Positions 24,805-33,834 of a stretch of DNA of 64,000 nucleotides are shown here, piece after piece. The notes below the pieces were generated by a model, which did not search any database, was not told where the DNA came from, and saw only the letters and a list, made by a program, of their open reading frames with translations. The DNA comes from Sphingobacterium sp. PCS056 (GTDB lineage: Bacteria; Bacteroidota; Bacteroidia; Sphingobacteriales; Sphingobacteriaceae): positions 5,084,001 through 5,148,000 of the forward strand of contig NZ_CP096883.1 in NCBI RefSeq assembly GCF_023273895.1, given 5' to 3'. Each line of letters starts with the position of its first letter. Within the stretch, counting starts at the first letter, position 1. The position numbers were made by a program, and so were the translations under genes.

Positions 24805-25998
24805 TCATATCGCCTGTGCAATTGCATAACCAGATGCCCAAGCCCATTGAAAATTGTATCCTCCTAACCACCCCGTAATGTCTACGGCCTCACCTCCAAA
24901 AAATAAGCCACTTACGTTTTTACTTTCCAAAGTTTTAGCGTTCAGCTCTGCTGTCGAAACACCTCCACGCATCACCTCAGCTTTATCATAACCCTTATCG
25001 CCTGCTGGCTTAACTTTGAATTTATGAATCGTATCTATGATTAAATTGGCGTCTACTTTGCTTAGAGAAGCTATTTTAGTATCTAATGGCAGAAATTTAC
25101 CGAGGGCTTCTACCATTCTTTTTGTAAAATAATCATTCAAGATATTCGAAACCAAACGTTTTCCACCTTCATTACGTTCATCTTTGATTATTTTATCCAA
25201 TTGAAACCGAGGCAAAAGATCAATATAGAACTCTTCTCCAGCACGCCAATAAGATGAAATCTGTAGAATCGCCGGACCACTTAAGCCCCAATGCGTAAAA
25301 AGGATGTTCTCTTCAAAACTAATCTTATGATTATAAACTCTAGAAAAAACTGAATTACCAGCTAAAGAAGCATACCAGTCGGCCTCCTTTCCTGTAATAG
25401 TTAGAGGTACTAAAGCAGGTGCGGTAGGTACAATTGCCATCTCAAATTTCTTAGCCGTACGAATAGCAAAATCAGAGGCCCCCAACTTCGCGACAGGTAA
25501 ACCTCCGCTGGCCATAACAACCTTCTTTGTCGTTAACTGTTGAACGCCCTTTTCACTTTCCACTGTTAAGACAAAGTCATCTTCAAGCTTTTCAATAGCC
25601 TTAACAACCGTGTTTAATCTTATATCCTGATCCGTTGCAAATAAAATCTTAGTAAAAACGGCTACAACATCTTTAGCCTTATTCGAAGAAGGAAATAATT
25701 GTCCCAACGTTTTCTCCTCACCAAATATACCATGCGACTCAAAAAAACTCAATGTATCATCTACCGTCCATTGACTAAATGCAGATCTTAAAAAATCTAC
25801 ATTATCGGACACAAAATTATCGATGTCAGTACCCAAATTGGTATAATTACACCTTCCTCCTCCAGAAATTAGAATCTTAGCCCCAACTTTATCATTTCGC
25901 TCAATTACTAAAGTTCGCTTACCTAATAATCCAGCTTGAGCAGCACACATGAGCCCACACGCCCCTCCCCCAACTATAATGGCATCATATTGCTTCAT
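24805..25998 (-). CDS. FAD-dependent oxidoreductase, HI0933/BaiN (YhiN) family
   Basis: The 397-residue flavoprotein starts YDAIIVGGGACGLMCAAQAG (dinucleotide-binding Rossmann motif at residues about 4-20) and contains the family blocks ISGGGRCNYTNLG (45-57) and the C-terminal GLFFGGEAVDITGWLGGYNFQWAWASG. The cellular substrate of these proteins is not established. It lies 10 bases after the Gfo/Idh gene, and argS lies before that, so the three form a minus-strand operon running into rnpB. Confidence 0.88.
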   Translation of the reverse strand: MKQYDAIIVGGGACGLMCAAQAGLLGKRTLVIERNDKVGAKILISGGGRCNYTNLGTDIDNFVSDNVDFLRSAFSQWTVDDTLSFFESHGIFGEEKTLGQLFPSSNKAKDVVAVFTKILFATDQDIRLNTVVKAIEKLEDDFVLTVESEKGVQQLTTKKVVMASGGLPVAKLGASDFAIRTAKKFEMAIVPTAPALVPLTITGKEADWYASLAGNSVFSRVYNHKISFEENILFTHWGLSGPAILQISSYWRAGEEFYIDLLPRFQLDKIIKDERNEGGKRLVSNILNDYFTKRMVEALGKFLPLDTKIASLSKVDANLIIDTIHKFKVKPAGDKGYDKAEVMRGGVSTAELNAKTLESKNVSGLFFGGEAVDITGWLGGYNFQWAWASGYAIAQAI

Positions 25999-26008
25999 AT
26001 TTATATTA

Positions 26009-27091
26009 TTAATAGCCTATTAGTTCATTATCTAATGAAATGACACGACGTTCCGCCTGACTTTTTATCCCCAGTTCGATAATACGAATAACATCACGGC
26101 CTTGTTCTGCCGTAACAATTAGAGGAGTTTTCCCAAGAATAGCATCTGCTATATTTTGGTAATAATCAGGATAGCTGCCTAATTTCGAAGTAACGGTCTC
26201 TTCGAGATCTTTCCCATTATAAAGCAAATTCAATTTACCATAAATAGATGGATCCTCTTTGCCCCAATTAGGATGCTCATCAGGAAACACACCCGCACGT
26301 AATAACTCCTCTTGAGGATCAACACCATTTTTCAAGAAGTTTCCGTTTAATGCAAATACAGTGTATCGCGGAGTCGGCTCTTTAGCAAGCATCCCTCCTT
26401 TCAAAGAAACACGCATTTCTGGATAGTAAAGGAGTAATTCGAAATTATCAATTGCCCCCGCTCCAGGTCTTTGAATAGTCAAATCTGCAAATACAGCATT
26501 TGGTCTACCGAAGAGTTGTAGCGTCTGATCAATTAAATGCGCTCCAAGATCATAAAAGATTCCTGAACCTGGCAGATTATCTTCTCGCCACGCACCCGGT
26601 CTAAGATGGTTACGGAAACGATCGTAACGAACTTCAAAATTCTTGATCTGCCCAAGTCGTTCGTCCTTAATCACCTCTTTGATCGTTCTAAAATCTGAGT
26701 TGAATCTTAAATTATGGTACACAGATAGAATTTTACCGCTTTCTTTTGCCAATGCGATCAATTCATCAGCCTGTTCAGATGTATTGGTAAATGGCTTTTC
26801 GACTACCACATGTTTCCCTGCTAGCAATGCCTGCTTAGCAAAAGGATAATGCATATCGTTTGAGGTCGCGATAACGACTAAATCAATAGATTCGTCATTT
26901 AATATATCATCAATATGATCCACAGCTAATGCTGTAGGATACTTTTCACTTACAATTACTTTTTGTTCTGCTTTACGAGCAGTTATTTTCACTAATTCAA
27001 GTTCAGGAATGGATCGCATAACCGGAGCATGAAACACTTGTCCTGAAATACCAAAACCAACTAAACCTACACGAATTTTCTGAGTCATCAT
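26009..27091 (-). CDS. Gfo/Idh/MocA family oxidoreductase (paralog A)
   Basis: The 360-residue protein has an N-terminal NAD(P)-binding motif (VGLVGFGISGQVFHAPVM, residues 7-24), VEKPFTN (Lys of the conserved EKP motif, near residue 97) and a C-terminal alpha/beta substrate domain (LPGSGIFYDLGAHLIDQTLQLFG). It is a cytoplasmic sugar-type dehydrogenase with unknown substrate. It closely resembles the second copy at 45594-46619 in motifs such as FHxPF and FDLGxHLxDQ. It is 8 bases downstream of argS. Confidence 0.87.
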   Translation of the reverse strand: MMTQKIRVGLVGFGISGQVFHAPVMRSIPELELVKITARKAEQKVIVSEKYPTALAVDHIDDILNDESIDLVVIATSNDMHYPFAKQALLAGKHVVVEKPFTNTSEQADELIALAKESGKILSVYHNLRFNSDFRTIKEVIKDERLGQIKNFEVRYDRFRNHLRPGAWREDNLPGSGIFYDLGAHLIDQTLQLFGRPNAVFADLTIQRPGAGAIDNFELLLYYPEMRVSLKGGMLAKEPTPRYTVFALNGNFLKNGVDPQEELLRAGVFPDEHPNWGKEDPSIYGKLNLLYNGKDLEETVTSKLGSYPDYYQNIADAILGKTPLIVTAEQGRDVIRIIELGIKSQAERRVISLDNELIGY

Positions 27092-27099
27092 CTTTTAAA

Positions 27100-28884
27100 T
27101 TACATACGTTCAGGAACTTCAATTCCTAATAAATTCATGCCTTTAGCGATAATTTTTGCAGCTGCTGCTGAAAGATGCAAACGGAAGTTTTTGACTTCTT
27201 CAATTTCTGCTTTCAAAATCGTCTCCTCATGATAAAACTTGTTGTACAATTTCGCAACTTCATAAATGTAGTTGGACATCTGAGCAGGGCTAAATTCTTG
27301 AGCTGAAATCGCAATAATATTCGGAAAATTTCCTAAACTCATGATTAAGTCTCGCTCGTAAGCCGATATAGACGCAGGAACCGATATTGCTGACAACTCA
27401 TCAAAGTTTGCCTTTGAAAGCACGGATTTGATACGAGCATATGTGTATTGAATAAACGGACCTGTATTCCCTTGAAAATCAACAGATTCCTTTGGATCAA
27501 ATAATAATCGTTTCTTAGGATCAACCTTTAATAAGAAATATTTCAATGCTCCCATACCGATGGTATTATATAGTGCATTTTTATTTTCCTCAGACAGACC
27601 TTGCGTTTTACCCAATTCCTCCGTGCGCTCTTTAGCTGTTTGAATCATCTCATTCATCAAATCATCAGCATCAACAACAGTACCCTCACGAGATTTCATT
27701 TTGCCAGAAGGTAGATCAACCATCCCGTAAGATAAGTGAAATAAACCACTAGCCCAAGATTTGCCCAATTTTTTCAAAATTAAGAACAATACCTTAAAAT
27801 GATAATCTTGTTCATTCCCTACAACATAAATAGAATCATTCATATTGAATTCATCGTATTTCAATTGAGCCGTACCTAAATCCTGTGTAATGTACACTGA
27901 AGTCCCGTCTCCACGCAAGACGAGCTTTTCATCCAATCCTTCATCCGTTAAGTCAATCCATACAGAATTATCCTCCTTTTTGAAGAAAACACCGCTATCT
28001 AATCCTTCTTGAATAATATCCTTTCCTAGCAAGTAGGTATTTGACTCATAATAATACTTATCAAAATTAACACCTAACTGATTATACGTTTTTTCAAAAC
28101 CTGCGTATACCCAGCTATTCATTGTTTTCCAAAGATCAATCACAGCCTCATCACAAGCTTCCCATTGCTGCAACATCGCTTGTGCTTCTTTTATCAATGG
28201 TGCATTCTTCTTAGCCTCATCTTCAGTTTGACCTTCAGCTTTGAGTGTCTCTATTTCTTTTTTATATTCTTTATCAAAAACAACATAGTATTTACCTACC
28301 AAATGATCCCCTTTCATACCTGTCGACTCAGGAGTCTCTCCATTTCCAAATTTTTGCCATGCAAGCATCGATTTACAAATATGAATACCACGATCATTTA
28401 CCAAATTTGCTTTGATCACCTCATAACCATAAGCTTTTAAAAGTTCAGCAACAGAGTACCCTAACAGGTTGTTACGAATATGTCCTAAGTGAAGCGGTTT
28501 ATTGGTATTTGGAGAAGAGTACTCCACCATTAACTTTTTACCATTTGATGGAAATACGCCAAAATCACTTTTCACGATTGTTTCATTTAAAAGAGAAATC
28601 CAATATTCATCAGCAAGACAAATATTTAAAAATCCTTTAATAACATTAAAATCTGAAATAGCTGTAATTTGACTTTTCAAATATTCACCTATCTCTGTAC
28701 CGGTCTGCTCAGGAGATTTCTTAGAAAATCGGGTAACAGGAAAAGTTACAATTGTAATTTGTCCTTCAAACTCTTTGCGTGTCTCTTGTAAAGCAATTTG
28801 ATTTTCAGAAATATCTGCATTATAAAGCTGTTTTACAGCTTGAACAGTGACTTCAATAAGTCTGTTTTGAATAGAATTCGCCAT
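27100..28884 (-). CDS. argS: Arginyl-tRNA synthetase
   Basis: With the start at MANSIQNRLIEV the enzyme is 594 residues. Class I signatures are seen: HLGH at 132-135 (HIGH motif) in NTNKPLHLGHIRNN and a KMSK-like KMKSREGT. The N-terminal additional domain and the C-terminal anticodon domain (GPFIQYTYARIKSVL..., ending MNLLGIEVPERM) are complete. The frame open to 28908 adds MHILHNHY and is not needed. It attaches arginine to tRNA-Arg. It heads the operon argS-Gfo/Idh-YhiN and diverges from the arginine decarboxylase gene. Confidence 0.95.
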   Translation of the reverse strand: MANSIQNRLIEVTVQAVKQLYNADISENQIALQETRKEFEGQITIVTFPVTRFSKKSPEQTGTEIGEYLKSQITAISDFNVIKGFLNICLADEYWISLLNETIVKSDFGVFPSNGKKLMVEYSSPNTNKPLHLGHIRNNLLGYSVAELLKAYGYEVIKANLVNDRGIHICKSMLAWQKFGNGETPESTGMKGDHLVGKYYVVFDKEYKKEIETLKAEGQTEDEAKKNAPLIKEAQAMLQQWEACDEAVIDLWKTMNSWVYAGFEKTYNQLGVNFDKYYYESNTYLLGKDIIQEGLDSGVFFKKEDNSVWIDLTDEGLDEKLVLRGDGTSVYITQDLGTAQLKYDEFNMNDSIYVVGNEQDYHFKVLFLILKKLGKSWASGLFHLSYGMVDLPSGKMKSREGTVVDADDLMNEMIQTAKERTEELGKTQGLSEENKNALYNTIGMGALKYFLLKVDPKKRLLFDPKESVDFQGNTGPFIQYTYARIKSVLSKANFDELSAISVPASISAYERDLIMSLGNFPNIIAISAQEFSPAQMSNYIYEVAKLYNKFYHEETILKAEIEEVKNFRLHLSAAAAKIIAKGMNLLGIEVPERM

Positions 28885-28950
28885 GTAATGATTATGTAAA
28901 ATATGCAACTCCCTGATATAGAATACAAAAATAATTCACCTTCCCTGTTC

Positions 28951-28978
28951 TTGTATTCATATTGAAAGTATATCTTTG
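28951..28978 (+). promoter_or_regulatory. Promoter of the arginine decarboxylase gene (TTG-N17-TATCTTTG)
   Basis: TTG at 28951-28953 and TATCTTTG at 28971-28978, spacing 17. The ATG follows at 28994, leaving a short leader of about 10 bases. Confidence 0.65.
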
Positions 28979-28993
28979 CAAAAATAATAAAAA

Positions 28994-30385
28994 ATGCAGA
29001 GCTATCAGGAATTTCTTGACCTAAGTGTTGGTTTTCCGCAAGACGGATTCGAAATCATCGACGACGAATTGTATTTCCACGATTTGAATTTAATGGAAAT
29101 GATAGAAACGTACGGTACGCCGTTGCGTTTTACTTATTTGCCAATCGTCAGCAAAAAAATTCAACAAGCGAAAATTTTGTTTCAAACCGCAATTTTGAAA
29201 CACAACTACAGAGGGTCCTACAAATATTGTTATTGTACTAAATCTTCCCACTTCAAACATATTGTTGAAGAGGCATTGAAGAATGAAATTCACTTAGAGA
29301 CGTCGTCTGCATTTGATATGCCGATGATTGACTCTTTAGAACGTCAAGGTACCGTAACAAAAGACATTACAGTAATTTGTAATGGCTTCAAAACATATCA
29401 GTACAAACAGTACATTATTGATATGATCCATGATGGGTATAAGAATATTATCCCGGTCTTAGATAACAAAGAAGAATTCAATCTCTATGATGATGAAATT
29501 GAACTGGAAGAACCATGTGCTTTGGGTATTCGTATCGCTTCAGAAGAGCAGCCAGACTCCCAGTTCTATACATCAAGATTAGGCATTCGTATTGAGGAAG
29601 TTATAGAATTCTATAATAACAAGATCGCCAACAACCCTAACTTTAAGGTTAAGTTGTTACATTTCTTCATCAATTCAGGTATATCGGACACACCATACTA
29701 TTGGAATGAGCTAGAAAAGTATGTTACCCTATTCTGTAAGTTTAAGAAAGTAAACCCAGATTTAGATACGTTAGATATTGGTGGAGGTATGCCTTTTAAA
29801 GATTCTCTAGTTCATGATTTCGATTATGAATATATGGTCAATGAGATTGTGAACAGAATCAAGCAGATCTGCGCGCAGCATGAAGTAATGGAGCCTGATA
29901 TTATCACCGAGTTTGGCAAATATACCGTTGCAGAAGCTTCAGGCATTTTGTACAAGGTATTAGGCAGAAAATTACAAAACGATCGTGAAAAATGGTTTAT
30001 GATCGATGGTTCATTTATCACAAATTTACCAGATGTTTGGGCTTTAAATCAAAAATATATCCTACTTCCCATCAACAATTGGGATTCAGAATACGAGCGC
30101 GTTAATTTAGGCGGTATTACATGTGATGGTCAAGATTACTATAATCAAGAAGCACATACCAGCTCTGTTTTTATGCCCAAAACACGTAAGTTACAGTATT
30201 TAGGTTTTTTCCACACAGGAGCTTACCAAGATGTACTAAGTGGATATGGAGGTATTCACCACTGCCTGTTACCGTCACCAAAACATGTACTTATTCGTCG
30301 TAACCGCGACGAAACATTTAATTATGAAGTATTTGGTGAAGAACAAAATTCAAAACAAGTTATGAAACTATTGGGCTACCAATAA
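28994..30385 (+). CDS. speA: PLP-dependent arginine decarboxylase (short bacteroidal SpeA type)
   Basis: The 463-residue protein belongs to fold III PLP decarboxylases. The PLP-lysine region is YKYCYCTKSSH (near residue 78), followed by HLETSSAFDM, and glycine-rich phosphate-binding DIGGGMPFKD (near 263). It matches the roughly 460-residue arginine decarboxylases annotated across Bacteroidota and lacks the long inserts of E. coli SpeA. The product agmatine feeds polyamine synthesis. Diaminopimelate decarboxylase is the main alternative. It diverges from argS, so both genes use arginine. Confidence 0.85.
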   Translation: MQSYQEFLDLSVGFPQDGFEIIDDELYFHDLNLMEMIETYGTPLRFTYLPIVSKKIQQAKILFQTAILKHNYRGSYKYCYCTKSSHFKHIVEEALKNEIHLETSSAFDMPMIDSLERQGTVTKDITVICNGFKTYQYKQYIIDMIHDGYKNIIPVLDNKEEFNLYDDEIELEEPCALGIRIASEEQPDSQFYTSRLGIRIEEVIEFYNNKIANNPNFKVKLLHFFINSGISDTPYYWNELEKYVTLFCKFKKVNPDLDTLDIGGGMPFKDSLVHDFDYEYMVNEIVNRIKQICAQHEVMEPDIITEFGKYTVAEASGILYKVLGRKLQNDREKWFMIDGSFITNLPDVWALNQKYILLPINNWDSEYERVNLGGITCDGQDYYNQEAHTSSVFMPKTRKLQYLGFFHTGAYQDVLSGYGGIHHCLLPSPKHVLIRRNRDETFNYEVFGEEQNSKQVMKLLGYQ

Positions 30386-30405
30386 GAGCGTAGACAACAG
30401 ATAAT

Positions 30406-30439
30406 AAAAAGGTTAGAAATTTTCATTTCTAACCTTTTT
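30406..30439 (+). terminator. Terminator of the arginine decarboxylase gene
   Basis: AAAAAGGTTAGAAAT / ATTTCTAACCTTTTT stem of 15 bases with a TTTC loop and a following T tract. Confidence 0.88.
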
Positions 30440-30513
30440 TGTTTTATTTAATATCTGTTATTCATGATTAATTTGTATTTTTAGGTGTATAATACTTTAA
30501 CGCAACCATAGTT

Positions 30514-30930
30514 ATGACAGATTCAATTTATAATTGTTTATGGTTTGATGGTCAAGCCCAAGATGCAGCAAACTTCTACTGTTCAGTATTTAAAGATGGA
30601 AAAATCATTTCCTCCAATCCTTTGGTCGTTATTTTTCAAATTAATAACACTCGATTTATGGGACTAAACGGAGGTCCATCTTATAAACCTTCCGATGCTG
30701 TCTCATTTGTTGTTGAATGTGAAGATCAACAAGAAATCGATCACCATTGGAACATGTTGACCGCAAATGGCGGGCAAGAAAATATGTGTGGTTGGTTAAA
30801 AGACAAATTTGGATTTTCTTGGCAAATCATACCAAAAAAAATTCATGTACTCATTTCAAATCCAAAAGCAATGGAAGCTTTGGTGAAGATGAAAAAGATT
30901 AATATTAAAGGATTAGAAGAGGCGTCATAA
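30514..30930 (+). CDS. VOC-superfamily PhnB-like protein
   Basis: The 138-residue protein has the pattern of PhnB/3-demethylubiquinone methyltransferase-like domains: CLWFDGQAQDAANFYCSVF (8-26), FQINNTRFMGLNGGPSY, then FVVECEDQQEID, and DKFGFSWQIIPKK near the C-terminus. These form a glyoxalase-like beta-alpha-beta fold; many are of unknown function and the annotation as a methyltransferase is misleading. No neighbour clarifies the role. It starts shortly after the terminator of the preceding gene, as an independent unit. Confidence 0.8.
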   Translation: MTDSIYNCLWFDGQAQDAANFYCSVFKDGKIISSNPLVVIFQINNTRFMGLNGGPSYKPSDAVSFVVECEDQQEIDHHWNMLTANGGQENMCGWLKDKFGFSWQIIPKKIHVLISNPKAMEALVKMKKINIKGLEEAS

Positions 30931-31102
30931 GACAAAGTATTTAATGGCATGAGCACAAAAGCTATTCCTTATAAATCGCTCTCGTTATAACTGTCCTCAT
31001 ATCCAATGTTATTTAGACCGTAACCACAGAAAAATAATTATTTGTCATGTAAAACAATAACAATACGATTGTTATTATGCTATATAAATAAACAACAATA
31101 CT

Positions 31103-31423
31103 ATGAAAGAAGAATTTATCAATCTATCCTTAACTAAAAATGATCAAGTGAATCATTTTGAGCTTCATATAGGAGAGTATCAAGCTTTTATTGCATTCAA
31201 AGAAAGACCTACCAAAATTTGGCTTATACATACGGAGTCCGATCCACAACTGGCCGGCCAAGGAGTCGCAACTGCAATTATTGAAAAAACACTTCACTAT
31301 TTAAAAGATCATCATTATACACTGTTTCCTCTATGCCCCTTAGTATATGCCTATATTAAAAAGCATCCTGAATGGAAAGCAATAGTGGATCCCAGTTTTG
31401 AAGGATTCGAACAAGATAAGTAG
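31103..31423 (+). CDS. Small GNAT-type N-acetyltransferase (YjdJ-like)
   Basis: The 106-residue protein is the short, single-domain GNAT form. The acetyl-CoA-binding block reads HTESDPQLAGQGVATAIIEKT (residues about 51-71), with PLCPLVYAYIKKHPEWKAIV at the C-terminus, where the invariant Tyr and Cys of this subfamily occur. The substrate is unknown. It is flanked by AT-rich spacers and has no operon partner. Cytoplasmic. Confidence 0.85.
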   Translation: MKEEFINLSLTKNDQVNHFELHIGEYQAFIAFKERPTKIWLIHTESDPQLAGQGVATAIIEKTLHYLKDHHYTLFPLCPLVYAYIKKHPEWKAIVDPSFEGFEQDK

Positions 31424-31498
31424 GTATAAATCTTATTTTTAGCTGAAATATAAAATAAATGTTTCAACAAATTACAACTGCAATCCATAAAATTAAGT

Positions 31499-31506
31499 TA
31501 CCTTTG
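31499..31506 (+). promoter_or_regulatory. -7 element of the DEAD-box helicase gene
   Basis: TACCTTTG, 23 bases before the TTG start codon at 31530. A weak CTG in place of the -33 TTG lies 18 bases upstream. Confidence 0.5.
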
Positions 31507-31529
31507 TCGCTTACAAATAAATAATTAGA

Positions 31530-32843
31530 TTGCAATTTCAAGATTTAAAACTCATAGCTCCAATCCTTAAGGCATTGGAAGCTGTTGGATATACTACTCC
31601 TACCCCAATTCAGGAACAAGCAATTCCAATCATTTTTAGGAAAAATGATTTATTAGGTTGCGCTCAAACAGGAACCGGAAAAACTGCTGCTTTTGCTATT
31701 CCTATACTTCAAATGTTAAGTTATTCAAAAGTTAAAACTGCGAAAAAAAATATTCGTGCTTTAGTTTTAACACCAACACGCGAACTGGCGATTCAAATTG
31801 AAGAAAACTTTAATCAATATTCAAAAGATCTTCCACTCAAAAGTCTTGTAGTTTTTGGAGGTGTTGGACAACAGCCACAGCGCGATGCCCTAAAAAGAGG
31901 TGTGGACGTTCTTATTGCTACACCAGGTCGCTTATTAGACTTATATGGTCAAGGTTATATCGATTTAAAACATTTAGAGTTTTTTGTTTTGGATGAAGCT
32001 GACCGTATGTTAGATATGGGATTTATACATGACGTAAAGAAGCTAATTAAAATAATACCTGAAAAAAGACAAACATTATTTTTCTCAGCAACAATGCCAC
32101 CTGAGATTCAAAAATTAGCAAATCATATTCTTGTTGATCCTATCAAGGTCGAAGTCACTCCAGAATCTACTACCGCAGAAAAGATCCAACAAGAAGTTTA
32201 TTACGTTAAGAAAAACGACAAAAAAGATTTGTTAATCCATGTTTTAAAGGAGAAAAATATAAATCACGTGTTAGTTTTTTCTAAAACTAAACATGGTGCA
32301 GATCGTATCGTTAAAGATCTTGCAAAAAAGAATATTCAATCTGCGGCCATTCATGGAAATAAATCTCAAAGTGCCCGTCAAAACGCCCTTAAAAACTTCA
32401 AAGACCGCACCCTACGCGTATTGGTTGCTACCGATATTGCAGCACGTGGTATTGATATCGATGAGCTGGCATTTGTAATCAACTATGATTTACCCAATAT
32501 TCCTGAATCATATGTACACAGAATTGGCCGTACAGGTAGAGCTGGTAAAGATGGTCAAGCGATTTCATTCTGCGACGAAGAAGAATATGCTTTTCTATTA
32601 GATATTCAAAAATCAATTCGTATGGAAATTCCTTTAGTGGAAAAACATCCCTACGCATTACATATCTCCGGAATAGCACCAAAAAAGCCTGCTGCAGCGA
32701 AGAAATCAGGAAGACCAGCATCTGCAGGCAGAAATGGACAAAGCTCTAGTAATGGAAATACTGGTGGAAATAGAAGAAGAACCTCATCAGGTCCAAGATC
32801 CGAAAATAGAAATAGAACTACTTCTAGAAGAAGAGATTCTTAA
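31530..32843 (+). CDS. rhlE: DEAD-box RNA helicase, RhlE type
   Basis: The 437-residue protein carries the Q motif (FQDLKLIAPIL...TTPTPIQEQAIP), motif I AQTGTGKTAAF, motif II DEAD, motif III SAT, and motif VI HRIGRTGRAGKDG, with VATDIAARGIDI before it. The C-terminus from about residue 370 is a basic, low-complexity tail rich in Arg, Ser, Gly and Asn (RRRTSSGPRSENRNRTT), typical for RNA-binding tails of RhlE-like helicases. It starts with TTG because an in-frame TAA precedes it and no ATG is near the conserved start FQDL. It acts in RNA unwinding, often cold-related. Confidence 0.9.
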   Translation: MQFQDLKLIAPILKALEAVGYTTPTPIQEQAIPIIFRKNDLLGCAQTGTGKTAAFAIPILQMLSYSKVKTAKKNIRALVLTPTRELAIQIEENFNQYSKDLPLKSLVVFGGVGQQPQRDALKRGVDVLIATPGRLLDLYGQGYIDLKHLEFFVLDEADRMLDMGFIHDVKKLIKIIPEKRQTLFFSATMPPEIQKLANHILVDPIKVEVTPESTTAEKIQQEVYYVKKNDKKDLLIHVLKEKNINHVLVFSKTKHGADRIVKDLAKKNIQSAAIHGNKSQSARQNALKNFKDRTLRVLVATDIAARGIDIDELAFVINYDLPNIPESYVHRIGRTGRAGKDGQAISFCDEEEYAFLLDIQKSIRMEIPLVEKHPYALHISGIAPKKPAAAKKSGRPASAGRNGQSSSNGNTGGNRRRTSSGPRSENRNRTTSRRRDS

Positions 32844-32859
32844 ATAGAGAAATACAAAA

Positions 32860-32883
32860 AAAGAGAGGCTTTAGCCTCTCTTT
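32860..32883. terminator. Terminator between rhlE and the GlsB-like gene
   Basis: AAAGAGAGGC / GCCTCTCTTT stem with a TTTA loop. The right half overlaps the end of the minus-strand coding region, so one hairpin serves both. Confidence 0.8.
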
Positions 32884-33830
32884 GATTTTTTATTACCATA
32901 CTCGCGATCGCGCTCGAAAGTATTCATATGCCTTTCTTTTTTCACTGGATATACATCCGCTATTGTAATCAAGATCCCCGTCTCTTCTACCTCACCAAAT
33001 TCATCATTAATAGCTGTTCCAAATGATTTCATAGTTGGAGAAAGATTCATATAGGTATTGATTAAAGGTGGAATATTTTCTCCTAATGCCCTTATTTTAC
33101 TATTCAAGAGTTTATAAGATTCTTTATAATCTAATCCGTCAAACATACCCTCATACTTAGAAAAATCATTTTCACAATTCAAACTCGGAATAGGTACAAC
33201 TAAATTCTCTTTATCAGGAAAATGATACTCCATAAAATAAAGAAGCATACCTCGCGCCTCTTTATTATAGTGAGGGTACATCGTTACTTTTCCAAATAAG
33301 TATTTGATATCTGGATTGATCATCACTAAAGCGCCTAGACCATCCCAAAGATTATCCAATGAAAAAATTCCTTTACGGTTATCGATTGCAGGTTGAAATT
33401 TGGGTTGTACAAAAGATCGACCTAATTCGATCGTATAAGGTAAATAGTCACTTTTAAATCGTTCGGAAAATTGAAAATAATGTGCAGTAGATAAATTCGG
33501 AACACCATCTTTCATAGAGGCATTAGCACATTTAATAACACGATAACCTGCAACTACCTCCTCTTCTTCTGGATTCCATGCGATCAATTGATCATAGCAA
33601 TCTTCACAAGTATCATTTTCGTCAATATCTATAGATAATCCAGTACCACCACCAGCACCTCTAAAAGTCAATTCTCTCAATCTTCCTATCTCACGCATCA
33701 CATTGGGTGCGTTATGATAATTGATTAAGTATATTTCGTTATTTCCGTTGTTAGTGTAACGTATAAAAGCCTCTTTACCCAACTCAGCTTTTAACAACTC
33801 TCTATCAACTGGAGCAATAATTTCTTGCAT
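32871..33830 (-). CDS. glsB: GNAT-type N-acyltransferase, GlsB/OlsB-like (amino acid lipid synthesis)
   Basis: Starting at MQEIIAPVDRELLK the protein has 319 residues. It shows the acyl-homoserine/OlsB-like GNAT pattern: REIGRLRELTFRGAGGGTG (near 55), EEEVVAGYRVIKC, and PYTIELGRSFVQPKFQP (near 160). Together with the next gene it matches the GlsB-GlsA pair described in Bacteroides, where GlsB N-acylates glycine with a 3-hydroxy fatty acid. The amino acid used here could differ (glycine, ornithine or serine-glycine). A longer frame to 33944 overlaps the partner gene and is rejected. The symbol is by analogy. Confidence 0.72.
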   Translation of the reverse strand: MQEIIAPVDRELLKAELGKEAFIRYTNNGNNEIYLINYHNAPNVMREIGRLRELTFRGAGGGTGLSIDIDENDTCEDCYDQLIAWNPEEEEVVAGYRVIKCANASMKDGVPNLSTAHYFQFSERFKSDYLPYTIELGRSFVQPKFQPAIDNRKGIFSLDNLWDGLGALVMINPDIKYLFGKVTMYPHYNKEARGMLLYFMEYHFPDKENLVVPIPSLNCENDFSKYEGMFDGLDYKESYKLLNSKIRALGENIPPLINTYMNLSPTMKSFGTAINDEFGEVEETGILITIADVYPVKKERHMNTFERDREYGNKKSKRG

Positions 33831-33834
33831 AATT

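Noticed and set aside
24576..24827. 83-codon minus-strand frame overlapping rnpB
   Set aside because: It covers conserved RNase P RNA sequence and has no protein features.
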